A stretch of DNA of 64,000 nucleotides from NCBI RefSeq assembly GCF_003054445.1, contig NC_042507.1, positions 62,001 through 126,000 on the forward strand. The letters are read 5' to 3'. The notes below the pieces were generated by a model. The model did no database searches and was not told the DNA's origin. It saw only the letters and a program-made list of their open reading frames with translations. A program made the position numbers and the translations under genes. This DNA is from Pichia kudriavzevii (Eukaryota > Ascomycota > Pichiomycetes > Pichiales > Pichiaceae). This document shows, piece by piece, positions 31,337 to 40,306 of the stretch; position 1 is the stretch's first letter; every line of letters starts with the position of its first letter.

Positions 31337-32998
31337 TTACATTTCCATTTCAGGGAATGATTTCACTACTCCCTTTGACCACTCTTCGCCTAGGAGTTGT
31401 AATCTAACTCTGCCTGCTGAAGATTTCCCATTGATTCTTGTCCACTTTTCGACAATCAATCGAAGAAGTTTTGCACTTTGTCTTCCATAAGCTTGAAGAA
31501 ATTCTCTAGAACAGGCATCCCACCATGATCCAACTATCACAAAGTGTGTCTCTGTAACTAGAGCGCTTGGGGTATCAACCATTCGTGCAAGAAAAATCCA
31601 AGAGTGAGAAATTGGAAGTGGATGTTTCATTGAAGAAGGATCGTAACCAAGGTAAGACTGATCAACCTTTAGTCGAGTTATCACGGAATATAAAGTGGAA
31701 ATACCAGACAATCTCTCATTATGTTGAACTTCATTTTCCCATTTTCCAGTATCTTCATCTCTCATCCAACCCATACGACCTCTTCCCTCTTCTGTATCTT
31801 CCGAACAAGAATAACCTATAAGCATAGGACAGGATCTGTAAAACTTGCAAAGCATATAGTGTCGAAGTGCAGGAAATAGCAGCATTAAATTCAGAGTAAG
31901 TTTAGCTAACGGTAGCGACGATTTGGGTTTTACTGAAACTTCTGTTTCAGCCTGTGAGATGATGGCATCTGAAACAAAATTAAGGATCCATTTATATGCT
32001 AGCTCATTCGACTGTGTCTGTAGGATTAAGTCTCTTATTTCAGTAACTAACCTAAAATATTGTTGTTGGCTATTTGTTAATTGACCAAATTTTGGGTTGA
32101 TTTTACGTTTATGAGTTCCGACAACCTTTTTCAATTCCTTATCCTCCCTGACTGGATTTAGAATAGTCTCTTCGATTACTTTGATATTATCCATATACTT
32201 CATGTACAATTTTTCAATCTCACTAGGTTTGACGATGGAATTTTTGGCTTCCTCTAGAGCCTTCTTCTCCTCTTCTTCTTTCCTTGCTGCATCTAGTTTT
32301 CTTTTGGCTTCATGCTCTGCCTCCTTTTGCTTTTTCAGGGCTTCTTCCTGTTCCCTCCTTGCTTTTTCAAGTCGTTCAACACGTCGTTTCTCCTCTTCTA
32401 AGGCTTTCCTCTTTTCCTCCTCCTCACGACGCTTACGTTCTGCTTCCTCTCTTGCCTTTTTCTCTGCTTCTTCCTTAATACGGCGTGCCTCGGCTTCCCT
32501 CCGTCGCCTTTCTTCTTCCTCCTTCCTACGACGTTCCTCCTCTATTTTCCTCTTTCTCTCCTCTTCCTCTTTGATCAGAAAATCAAGTTTCTGTTTTCTT
32601 TTCAGTTTCTCCTCTGTAAATCTTGATACAAAATACGACTCCAAATTGTCGTCTCTATTTCTCTCGACTTGAGTTTGAGCTGACTCAGATGTGGGTAAAC
32701 GAGAAGACGGCTTCAGATTAGGCGAATATTGACGTATAGGAATGAGCTCTTTATGATCTGCTAATTTACAAGCAAGGTCGAAACGTTTGTTCAACCCCTG
32801 TTCAGAGAGAAACTCGGGTAATTGTTCTAACTCTTCTAAAGGAAGGGTGACATCCGAATGTAAGATATTTCCCTCAGTGTCCTCCAATTCTGTGTTAAAA
32901 CCATCATCTGAATCGTAGTCTGAACTGAAATCAGTGAACGTGTCGTCGTAAATATCTGCAGTTTGAAATCCGGGATTTCGATGCGGAACAAACCTCAT
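31337..32998 (-). CDS. GLE1: Nuclear pore mRNA export factor Gle1
   Basis: Gle1, 553 aa (S. cerevisiae 538), the IP6-dependent activator of the DEAD-box helicase Dbp5 at the cytoplasmic side of nuclear pores. The N-terminus is acidic. A long, highly charged coiled coil spans about 130-265, rich in EEERRRR/KEEAEKK blocks. The C-terminal HEAT-like domain begins at GTHKRKINPKFGQLTNS and contains SDAIISQAETEVSVKP, LLLFPALRHYMLCKFYR and THFVIVGSWWDA, all strongly conserved in Gle1, ending in SFPEMEM. It is divergent from MRPL7 across a region with a Reb1 site. Confidence 0.96.
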   Translation of the reverse strand: MRFVPHRNPGFQTADIYDDTFTDFSSDYDSDDGFNTELEDTEGNILHSDVTLPLEELEQLPEFLSEQGLNKRFDLACKLADHKELIPIRQYSPNLKPSSRLPTSESAQTQVERNRDDNLESYFVSRFTEEKLKRKQKLDFLIKEEEERKRKIEEERRRKEEEERRRREAEARRIKEEAEKKAREEAERKRREEEEKRKALEEEKRRVERLEKARREQEEALKKQKEAEHEAKRKLDAARKEEEEKKALEEAKNSIVKPSEIEKLYMKYMDNIKVIEETILNPVREDKELKKVVGTHKRKINPKFGQLTNSQQQYFRLVTEIRDLILQTQSNELAYKWILNFVSDAIISQAETEVSVKPKSSLPLAKLTLNLMLLFPALRHYMLCKFYRSCPMLIGYSCSEDTEEGRGRMGWMRDEDTGKWENEVQHNERLSGISTLYSVITRLKVDQSYLGYDPSSMKHPLPISHSWIFLARMVDTPSALVTETHFVIVGSWWDACSREFLQAYGRQSAKLLRLIVEKWTRINGKSSAGRVRLQLLGEEWSKGVVKSFPEMEM

Positions 32999-33320
32999 AT
33001 TACCCTAAGAGCTGAAAACGTTAGTATCAAACCAACCGGTATGTACAATGAGCAAAAATTCAATGGGTAACGTCCTCTATAGATGATTAACATAATGCAA
33101 TCCTAGGCAGAAAAACATGAATGTTACAGAGACCTTGAGAATTTTGTTACCCGGCGTGATTTATTGTTTTCCCCTTGTTTTTTCTACTCTCGACATTTTT
33201 CACCTCTAGACATGAATTGTAGAGGGTCAAGAGCTGGAATAATATTTTGAGCACATTGAGAGAGAGATCAAGTTGTTAGGTAGGCTGTCTTTCCATTAGC
33301 TTTCATTCAGACGAAGAAAG
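32999..33320. promoter_or_regulatory. Divergent GLE1/MRPL7 promoter with Reb1 site
   Basis: Shared upstream region containing TTACCCGG at 33147-33154, a strong match to the Reb1 core, about midway between the two start codons. Reb1 commonly opens nucleosomes in divergent yeast promoters; its role here is inferred. Confidence 0.5.
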
Positions 33321-34241
33321 ATGTTCATCCAATCTATCCGTCAGTTTTCTTCTACTTGTGCTGTCTCCAAAGTTGGTTGTGCACAAGTCAAACCTGTTCA
33401 TCACAAGGTGAAAATCATCAAAAAGTTCCTTTCACCACGATTCCCTGAGCTCAAACTGGATCCATATGATATCAGATCACCAAAATTCAAACCATATTTG
33501 ACACATCCAGATAGAGTGGAAGATCATTATTTCAATAGCCTCCAATCTGACCTGTTATTGATCAACTATAGACATGGTCAGCAACCAGTGTATGGTAATA
33601 AGAGAAGACAGTGGGATATGACCTCTCCATATCATTTAAACAGACCGTTGAGGAAACCAAGAGGCCAGGTTGTTCCCTCTGCCACTATTCATCCAAGAAC
33701 ATACGACAATGTGCCTGTTTTAGAAGGTGTTACATTGAACTGTTTTGTTAAAGATGCAAAACTTTATCCAGCACAGGCAATATCAGCTGCTTTGCAATTG
33801 CAGCAAATAACAGGTGTTAAACCAACTCCAATTTATGCTAAGACTAACGTTCCAAACTGGAAATTAAGACCAGGTATGAAAATGGGTGCTAAAGTAACCC
33901 TTCATGGTAGGGATGCTTCCCAATTTGTCTCCACTTTGACTGAACTTGTTCTACCAAGAATTAGAGACTTTTACGGCATTTCCAACAAATCAGGTGATAG
34001 ATACGGTAACATTGCGTTTGGTTTATCAGGAGAACATGTTAAACTGTTCCCAGAAATAGAAAATAACCAAGACTCCTGGCCACAAAGTTTTGGGTTTGAT
34101 ATTACTCTGCATACAAGTGCCCAGACAGATGCAGATGCAAGGATACTTTTGAGTGGTTTAGGTTTCCCATTCACTGGTTCTGAAAGAGTTCCTAAGATCT
34201 TGTTGAACGATCTAGCCAATCCAGAAGAACAATCTGCATAA
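33321..34241 (+). CDS. MRPL7: Mitochondrial large-subunit ribosomal protein uL5m
   Basis: Mitoribosomal protein uL5m, 306 aa (S. cerevisiae Mrpl7 292). An N-terminal Arg/Ser/Thr-rich presequence ([17 protein letters not shown]) suggests mitochondrial import. The uL5 fold is visible in the C-terminal half: [16 protein letters not shown], the [15 protein letters not shown] segment and [12 protein letters not shown], followed by [17 protein letters not shown] and a [20 protein letters not shown] ending typical of L5 proteins. The fungal N-terminal extension ([18 protein letters not shown]) is present. Confidence 0.93.
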   Translation: MFIQSIRQFSSTCAVSKVGCAQVKPVHHKVKIIKKFLSPRFPELKLDPYDIRSPKFKPYLTHPDRVEDHYFNSLQSDLLLINYRHGQQPVYGNKRRQWDMTSPYHLNRPLRKPRGQVVPSATIHPRTYDNVPVLEGVTLNCFVKDAKLYPAQAISAALQLQQITGVKPTPIYAKTNVPNWKLRPGMKMGAKVTLHGRDASQFVSTLTELVLPRIRDFYGISNKSGDRYGNIAFGLSGEHVKLFPEIENNQDSWPQSFGFDITLHTSAQTDADARILLSGLGFPFTGSERVPKILLNDLANPEEQSA

Positions 34242-34587
34242 TGGTGCTCCCCCTTTCTTGTACACGTCTACCTACATGTAAATATATCATCTATAGTCTA
34301 ATGACCCCCTTAGAGAATAAGCTCTAGGTAAACAGTAAACATTGACATGCATCAAATAGTGCTGGAGTTTCTGCTATTTATTTTATGTTTTTTTTTGTTT
34401 TTTTTGTTTTTTTTGTTTTTTTGTATTTTTCCCTTTTGTGCGGCTATTTGCGGATTTTTTATCTTTTCAAAGGAACTTCTATTGCATTAGCAACTATGAT
34501 TCAGATTAGCGTTATGTAGGGAATGCTTCAGCTATAAGTTTTAAGCTCCTTCCTCTCTATAAAACTAAACACACCATATCCTTAGAC
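34242..34587 (+). promoter_or_regulatory. Promoter region with periodic T-rich tract
   Basis: Between MRPL7 and the exchanger gene. A T-rich array at about 34387-34424 consists of T runs of seven to nine bases each followed by a single G, giving a roughly 9-base period. It is probably a poly(dA:dT) nucleosome-depleting element and an unstable microsatellite. No other motif was recognised. Confidence 0.5.
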
Positions 34588-37026
34588 ATGGGATGGATAC
34601 ATGATCCGGTTGCGATTTTTGGGGATCTTAAGCTTTTCTCGGAGTGTGAACCTCCGAAGAACGGGACTGCTTCTGAAATGTGTCTTTACTTGACTAACAA
34701 TTGTCCGGATTTAAGCTACCTTTACCAAAGGCAATACTACTGTATGAATGTGGACTATCCAATTATGTCGAATGTTTTGTTATGGGTTACGAATTCGATC
34801 CTAACTGGGCTGTTGTTTTTGATCTTAGGTTTGTTGGCTTCGGATTACCTTGTTCCCAATCTTTCCTCGTTGTCTGACTTACTCAAACTAAATGAAAAGT
34901 TGTCCGGACTAACATTGCTAGCTTTTGCCAATGGTTCTCCTGATGTCTTATCCACTTATATTGCAATGAAACAGGGAATGACTTCAATGGCCGTAGGTGA
35001 ATTGCTTGGTTCGGCTAATTTTGCATTGACCGTCGTTATTGGTGTTTTGGCTATTTATAAACCTTTCAGAGTGAATGAAACTACTTTCATGAGGGACTTG
35101 ATTGTGTTTTTTCTACTGATGGTCGTTTCTTTGTTTATCTTGTTTGACGGCAAAATTTCAGTTTCAGAGTCGATTACGTTGTGCATATTATACATTGTTT
35201 TCATAGTGCTGAATTTTTTATTTACCGATGATGATGGAAACGAAATAATCGAAGGATACGACAAAAACAATACAGACAATAAATGCCCCATGAATGTCGG
35301 AGATGATTGTTTGAATCCTTCACCTATAGGTGAAACTTTGAGTGATAGGCCCGAAAACTCCAGTACGAATTCCATGGCTTCAAATGAATCTAATACAAGT
35401 GTCAATGATTATTACTTTGCACATAACGTTGATAATCTAGAAAGAGGTAGAGGTTACAAGATTGCACTAATTGATTCGCTTCGTTTGGCATGGTTGTGGA
35501 AACGTAAAGAAATAAAAAATATACCCCTCCATAGTCAAAGTATTAATATCAACACAGACATCGAGAACCAGAGTGAGGCAGATGAACTTGCCCCACTCCA
35601 TTCCCCTTCTTCTCAACAAATCAAAATTACACAGCATGTTTCAAAAGATGACGAAGAGGATATAAATAAATTAGACGAGCCTCTTCAACTAAAAACAGAC
35701 ACAGATAAGAAAAAGTCGGAAATTCATAAGTGTGCTATCGAAGATTCTACAGCTAATTCACTTAATGATAGAACTATCTATAGCAGTGCCTCTTTAGGTC
35801 TAAATAGAACAAATTCTACAAAGAAAATTCGCAACAAGGATGAGTATCAAATTCTCTATCCATGCAAGGCTTATGATCCTTCGAGAAATAACTCCCTCAT
35901 CAATATAAAACAGTACTTTCAAAACCAAGACAAACCGACATCGTCGACCCCTCCTCTATCTGACGTTGAACCTTTCAGAGGTAAATTTCAAATAATTGAA
36001 GAAAATGATGTTGGTTCATTTGCAAGTGAAGTACATAGAGTTGGTGCAAGAGAATCAATGAGTGAAGGTTACCTAAGTCCGCACAGTTACACTAAAAACA
36101 TCACAGGTAATGATGATACCATGACATGTTCTAGAAGCCCAAGCCCAATGATCAGGGCTAACCCACCGTCACTTACATTAATACCTTATGTCGAATATAC
36201 AAAGAACAGCATGTTTACAAAATTGTGTCCTCTTCAAATCTATACGAGTTCACTAGCGCCTCACGAAACAATTTTATCCTTTCTTATTATCCCATTAAGT
36301 AGCATCTTGAACCTGATTGTTCCTGTGCCTTTACCATCAGAACTACAGGGAGATATTTTGAAGCATGAATTAGAAATCTCAACTAATTTATTCCACATAC
36401 AAATCGGAGTTTTCCCTTTAATATTATTTGATTTTGATATGTCATTTACTGTTATAGCAGCTGCAATAACGTTACCACTGCTTTCCATACTCTTCAAGAA
36501 GGTTGTACCTAGTATTTATCAAATTTCATTCACCCCAGTCTCTTCGGTAGTCGGATTTTTTGTGGTCTTGAAACTCATAACATTAACGGCAGCAGGAATC
36601 ATTGCTATTCTTAAAGATATTGCAGAAATCTATTCATTAAATGAATCGATTTTGGGATTGACTGTACTTTCATTAGGAAACAGCATCGGTGATGTCGTCA
36701 CCAATCTGGCATTGGCTGGTTTGGGTAGGCCTTTAACTGGATTACATGCATGTTTTGGAAGTCCTCTGCTCTATATACTTTTTGGTATTGGCGCTTGCTC
36801 TCTAATCATTCAGCTATCTAATAATCACAATTCATACATTGAGTTCACTGTTGATGGAAGTTTACAATTAACCGCTTTAAGTATAATTATGATGTTGTTC
36901 TTTTACAGTGTCATGATACCCTTCAACGGGTGGATGTTTAAGAGGTGGATGGGGTTTGTCGGAGTTGCACTATGGTTTATTCTTACAATTGCGAACTTTG
37001 TTATTAATGGACATAAAGGGATATAG
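34588..37026 (+). CDS. Sodium/calcium exchanger-family membrane protein (YDL206W-like)
   Basis: Cation/Ca2+ exchanger of the CaCA superfamily, 812 aa, similar in layout to S. cerevisiae YDL206W (762 aa). Both alpha repeats are clear: the first has GLTLLAFANGSPDVLS near residue 112, the second GLTVLSLGNSIGDVVTN near 695, each with the Gly-Asn/Ser-Pro-Asp ion-binding signature. About eleven membrane segments flank a large hydrophilic loop (about 215-540) rich in Ser, Asn and acidic residues. The first ~50 residues are Cys-rich and likely lumenal. Such proteins probably exchange Ca2+ or Mn2+ for H+/Na+ at an internal membrane; the exact ion is unknown. Confidence 0.88.
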   Translation: MGWIHDPVAIFGDLKLFSECEPPKNGTASEMCLYLTNNCPDLSYLYQRQYYCMNVDYPIMSNVLLWVTNSILTGLLFLILGLLASDYLVPNLSSLSDLLKLNEKLSGLTLLAFANGSPDVLSTYIAMKQGMTSMAVGELLGSANFALTVVIGVLAIYKPFRVNETTFMRDLIVFFLLMVVSLFILFDGKISVSESITLCILYIVFIVLNFLFTDDDGNEIIEGYDKNNTDNKCPMNVGDDCLNPSPIGETLSDRPENSSTNSMASNESNTSVNDYYFAHNVDNLERGRGYKIALIDSLRLAWLWKRKEIKNIPLHSQSININTDIENQSEADELAPLHSPSSQQIKITQHVSKDDEEDINKLDEPLQLKTDTDKKKSEIHKCAIEDSTANSLNDRTIYSSASLGLNRTNSTKKIRNKDEYQILYPCKAYDPSRNNSLINIKQYFQNQDKPTSSTPPLSDVEPFRGKFQIIEENDVGSFASEVHRVGARESMSEGYLSPHSYTKNITGNDDTMTCSRSPSPMIRANPPSLTLIPYVEYTKNSMFTKLCPLQIYTSSLAPHETILSFLIIPLSSILNLIVPVPLPSELQGDILKHELEISTNLFHIQIGVFPLILFDFDMSFTVIAAAITLPLLSILFKKVVPSIYQISFTPVSSVVGFFVVLKLITLTAAGIIAILKDIAEIYSLNESILGLTVLSLGNSIGDVVTNLALAGLGRPLTGLHACFGSPLLYILFGIGACSLIIQLSNNHNSYIEFTVDGSLQLTALSIIMMLFFYSVMIPFNGWMFKRWMGFVGVALWFILTIANFVINGHKGI

Positions 37027-37154
37027 GTATACTAATTTTTCTTGTGGGCTTTTGCTGTGCATCTATCAATAATTGTAGTCCTTTTGTTTCGACCAATAGT
37101 AATACACGATCGAATAATATACATGTGATTCAGATTTCCTCTTATTTAGTAGAA

Positions 37155-38669
37155 TTAGAAATATTCACAACACCAACCATCTTTTTTAGCCTCTACTGTG
37201 TGTTTGGAACCAGAATTTTCGTAAAGTTCAGTAAACATAGTTTTCGCCTTGATATAGTATGTGCTTTTTTTTCTGTTGAAATGTTCAAATATTTTTCGCA
37301 GCCGAGAGGTTGGAATACATGAGTAATCTAGCATTTCAATGAATAAGTAGTCAAATTGGTTTTCCAAAAGAGCATTTTTACTCTTAGATATTTCCGTGAG
37401 TTTGTTCATTATTAGCTTCTCGACATTCGACGGTAGAGTGAAATGTTCGACTTGTAACATCTTACAAAAGATCTCTAGATTATTAGGTAGTAATTGTAAC
37501 AACTCGTAAATGATTGCCTTTGCCTTATCGAATTCCAGAGTAATTGTGTACAAATCAATCAGACGTATCCGTAGCTTCAAATTCCTGATAGGGTTGGCAT
37601 AAATACCTCTTAGTAAAGTTTCCTTTGCTAAATCTATATTGTTATAGTTTAGATAATAATTTGCCAACTTGATCCAGAAAAAATGATAGTTACCTGTGAC
37701 AACAAGGCACCTCTCATATACAGATTGGATCAGTGCTTGGTTATTTTTGATCAAAGAATGCTCTCGCTCTTTCGTAGCAATTTTTAGATTAAGAACCTCA
37801 ACATATTCAATATATGAGTTCCAAGTATTAAGCTCAAGTCTACTTAATTCATGGTGTGGCTTGAAGTAGTTGGTTTTGAGCCTTTTTTCAAACTCGTAAA
37901 ATTTCCATGTATAATATTGAGTGGTGATGTAAAGGTCCACAAACTTTTTCCTAATGTCAGTTTTGAGTTTAGAGAATGTATCTTCATTTAAAAGATCCAC
38001 CCAGCTTAAATTAAAGTCATTTTTTAAATCATTGCCGGATAATATATATTTTATTGTATCTAAATTGGCATTTTCGATTAAAGAAAAGTAAGTTTTGAAG
38101 TACTTGAGATATTCATGTTGCGGAATTTCTATTATCCTTCTCAAAATAAAATGGTAATTTTTTTCTAGTTTGTTCTTCTTTAAAAAAATTAGATACTTAT
38201 CAAAAAAAATGGAGCAGTAATAATGATATCCGATTGAAATTCTTGCCCGTTCAAAATACTTGATCATGGTCTCATGGTCATAGTAATATACTTTCATTAG
38301 TATCTCGAGATAAGCAATCCAAATAACTAGAGATGAAGGGATGATTTTGAGGGCCCTTTCAAATGTTTTCATACAGTTACTCAGATCATTAAATTTATAA
38401 TGCCATTCGGCGTAATTGATCCAATATTGTTCTAATAGCGGGAAATTTATCACCAAATTTTCATGGGTTATCAGAACCAGTTGTTTCTCAACTTCTTTTG
38501 AATGAGCCGTTATTGTGTTTTTAGTCTTGTGGTTAATTGAAGGTAAAATTTCAGTCAATTGAACCAGCTTTTCCCAATTTTTAAAGTCGCTTGGATTTTC
38601 AGTAGCTTGTCTAGCTGAACTTATCCATGCCTCTTTGTTGGGTATGCTCGCAAAATCTAAATCAAACAT
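37155..38669 (-). CDS. U1 snRNP HAT-repeat protein (Prp39/Prp42 family)
   Basis: Protein of 504 aa made largely of HAT (half-a-TPR) repeats. Repeats with the W...Y/F...A/E pattern are visible from NWEKLVQLTEILPS through YWINYAEWHYKFND and FERALKIIPSSLVIWIAYLE. The stretch FILRRIIEIPQHEYLKYFK is a hallmark of the Prp39/Prp42 pair, which form the alpha-solenoid heterodimer of yeast U1 snRNP. The length is closer to Prp42 (544 aa) than Prp39 (629 aa), but I cannot decide between them by eye. The start MFDLDFAS is the first ATG of the frame. It is head to head with FMC1 across 287 bases. Confidence 0.8.
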   Translation of the reverse strand: MFDLDFASIPNKEAWISSARQATENPSDFKNWEKLVQLTEILPSINHKTKNTITAHSKEVEKQLVLITHENLVINFPLLEQYWINYAEWHYKFNDLSNCMKTFERALKIIPSSLVIWIAYLEILMKVYYYDHETMIKYFERARISIGYHYYCSIFFDKYLIFLKKNKLEKNYHFILRRIIEIPQHEYLKYFKTYFSLIENANLDTIKYILSGNDLKNDFNLSWVDLLNEDTFSKLKTDIRKKFVDLYITTQYYTWKFYEFEKRLKTNYFKPHHELSRLELNTWNSYIEYVEVLNLKIATKEREHSLIKNNQALIQSVYERCLVVTGNYHFFWIKLANYYLNYNNIDLAKETLLRGIYANPIRNLKLRIRLIDLYTITLEFDKAKAIIYELLQLLPNNLEIFCKMLQVEHFTLPSNVEKLIMNKLTEISKSKNALLENQFDYLFIEMLDYSCIPTSRLRKIFEHFNRKKSTYYIKAKTMFTELYENSGSKHTVEAKKDGWCCEYF

Positions 38670-38841
38670 GTTTTAAGCTAAAACAGTACCACAATACTCT
38701 GTTGTATTTTCTATGCGGATAATTCTGAATAGTATAGTTAATACCTGTCAACTTCTTTTCCTCTTGTATGGGAAACCTTACATCTCTGGCTTGTTGCCAA
38801 AAGTATTTTGGTCTTTTCAAAATTGCAGCGAAGATTTCCAT
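38662..38841 (-). CDS. Possible small ORF overlapping the Prp39/Prp42 start
   Basis: A 59-codon frame starting MEIFAAILKRPKYFWQQ that overlaps the first bases of the HAT-repeat gene in another frame. The composition (aromatic, basic and Gln-rich, no low-complexity) looks protein-like, but I recognise no family. It may be a real short mitochondrial-type protein, an upstream ORF that damps translation of the HAT gene, or chance. I infer no function. Confidence 0.25.
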   Translation of the reverse strand: MEIFAAILKRPKYFWQQARDVRFPIQEEKKLTGINYTIQNYPHRKYNRVLWYCFSLKHV

Positions 38842-38956
38842 TTTAGGGTTTGTAGCTTTTAAAATCCACCTAATATTATAACACAACAATCCTCTGCTCA
38901 AAAGTATCTTCTCCGTGCAGAGATATCGTTGCCAAGCCAAAGAAGAAACATCAGAA

Positions 38957-39379
38957 ATGTCGGGGAAGGTTATATTTAAGAAGATGTATGCAGCTCTTGA
39001 GAGGAATGTTGCTGCGAGCCACGAGACTCACATGAGGGAAATTTTGAAAAAACAGGATGCACTGGTACAATACAAGCGTATGCAATACGTAAACGCTGGT
39101 AAACAACTCAGTAAAGAAGAAGATGAGGCACTTGTGGAAGAAGTGAAGAAAACATTTGCTTCTCAGATGCCCAAGCTTGACATTGGATTACTCAAGTACT
39201 TAGATAAGGAACAGCACCATCCTGTTGAGGAAGAACATTTACGAAACTTGGCTACCTTCCTTGACTCCCAAAGAGAATATGTTGAGCTTCTCGAACGTTA
39301 CAACCCTGGAATCAGCATGAAGCAGACTGACAAAGTCAGGAAAACTGCTAGACGTGTGGGTCTGGATGTTCCAGAGTGA
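38957..39379 (+). CDS. FMC1: F1-ATP synthase assembly factor Fmc1-type protein
   Basis: Small protein of 140 aa of the FMC1/LYR-like family; in S. cerevisiae Fmc1 helps assemble the F1 part of mitochondrial ATP synthase with Atp12. The family signature is the C-terminal region: ATFLDSQREYVELLERYNPG followed by TARRVGLDVPE at the very end. The N-terminal half is a basic amphipathic helix (FKKMYAALERNVAAS). The start MSGKVIFKK at 38957 is chosen over an in-frame ATG at 38915, which would add 14 residues lying in the short divergent promoter. Confidence 0.75.
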   Translation: MSGKVIFKKMYAALERNVAASHETHMREILKKQDALVQYKRMQYVNAGKQLSKEEDEALVEEVKKTFASQMPKLDIGLLKYLDKEQHHPVEEEHLRNLATFLDSQREYVELLERYNPGISMKQTDKVRKTARRVGLDVPE

Positions 39380-39661
39380 TGCTCGGGACTTGTATTAATA
39401 TGTATATATCTGTATGTTGCATATGTATGCCTATTGTTGGCTGTCTAGTTGTTTTTTGTAAATAGGCTAATCGATGCGTCGATTTTGAGGTTTTCTTTTT
39501 GTACCCAGATGGGGAAGTTTAACTTTTCTTGCAATTTTTAATCTTAGATATTTTTTTTTTTTTTTTCATCATGTTTTCTTCGATTTTTCTTGGTGGAATT
39601 TCAAACCGGAAAAGTATCATCTATTGGATTATACAACTAGCAACCCTTTAATATATCAGAG
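39380..39661 (+). promoter_or_regulatory. NHP2 promoter with T16 tract
   Basis: Intergenic region with a run of 16 T (39551-39566) about 95 bases upstream of the NHP2 ATG, a poly(dA:dT) element common in ribosome-biogenesis promoters. No exact RRPE or PAC motif was found. Confidence 0.45.
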
Positions 39662-40126
39662 ATGGCTAAGAAAGATTCCGTTAAAGATTCAGCAGAGGCT
39701 GAAAAGGATAACTATGACCTCAAACTTCCTTACGTTCTTCCATTTGCACAACCTCTTGCCTCCAAAAAACTGAATAAAAAAGTACTAAAGACTGTCAAAA
39801 AGGCAGCAAAGGCAAAGCACGTTAAAAGAGGTGTTAAGGAAGTCGTCAAAGCTTTGAGAAAGGGAGAGAAGGGTTTGGTCATTATTGCCGGCGATATTTC
39901 TCCTGCAGACGTTATTTCCCATATACCTGTTCTGTGTGAAGACAATGGTGTACAGTACATTTTTGTCCCAAGCAAGGAGGATCTAGGTGGTGCAGGCGGT
40001 ACAAAAAGACCAACCAGTTGTATTATGATTGTCCCTGGTGGTGGTAAGAAAGGTGACAAATCCGGCAAGTCTGAAGAATACAAGGAAAGTTACGATGAAA
40101 TTTCAAAGGAAATCAAGAATTTATAA
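39662..40126 (+). CDS. NHP2: H/ACA snoRNP protein Nhp2
   Basis: Core protein of H/ACA small nucleolar RNPs, 154 aa (S. cerevisiae 156), needed for rRNA pseudouridylation. It is a member of the L7Ae/L30e RNA-binding family: a Lys-rich N-terminus (LKTVKKAAKAKHVKRGVKE), then EVVKALRKGEKGLVIIAGDISP with the family's K-G-x-x-x-V-I-A-G-D pattern, HIPVLCEDNGVQYIFVPSKEDLG, and a TSCIMIV strand. Residues match Nhp2 rather than Snu13 in the VPYVLPF-like N-terminal segment LPYVLPFAQPLASKKLNKK. Confidence 0.95.
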   Translation: MAKKDSVKDSAEAEKDNYDLKLPYVLPFAQPLASKKLNKKVLKTVKKAAKAKHVKRGVKEVVKALRKGEKGLVIIAGDISPADVISHIPVLCEDNGVQYIFVPSKEDLGGAGGTKRPTSCIMIVPGGGKKGDKSGKSEEYKESYDEISKEIKNL

Positions 40127-40306
40127 ACGGTCTTTATAAGTTGTACTTTAAATCTTCTGTGGTTCTAAATAATCAATAAATCTCATATTTTTAGTAGAAA
40201 ACAACCGTCTTTGACAGCATTTAGTTGAGTTACATTCGCTTTCATGTAATACTCTGTTTAGTTGCAGCATTATTTATTTATGTAATCTATAAGGGAAAAA
40301 AAATAA

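Noticed and set aside
32181-32672. 163-codon Ser/Phe/Leu-rich frame antisense to GLE1
   Set aside because: It is the mirror of the charged GLE1 coiled coil (GAR/GAA codons read as TTC/CTC), not a gene.
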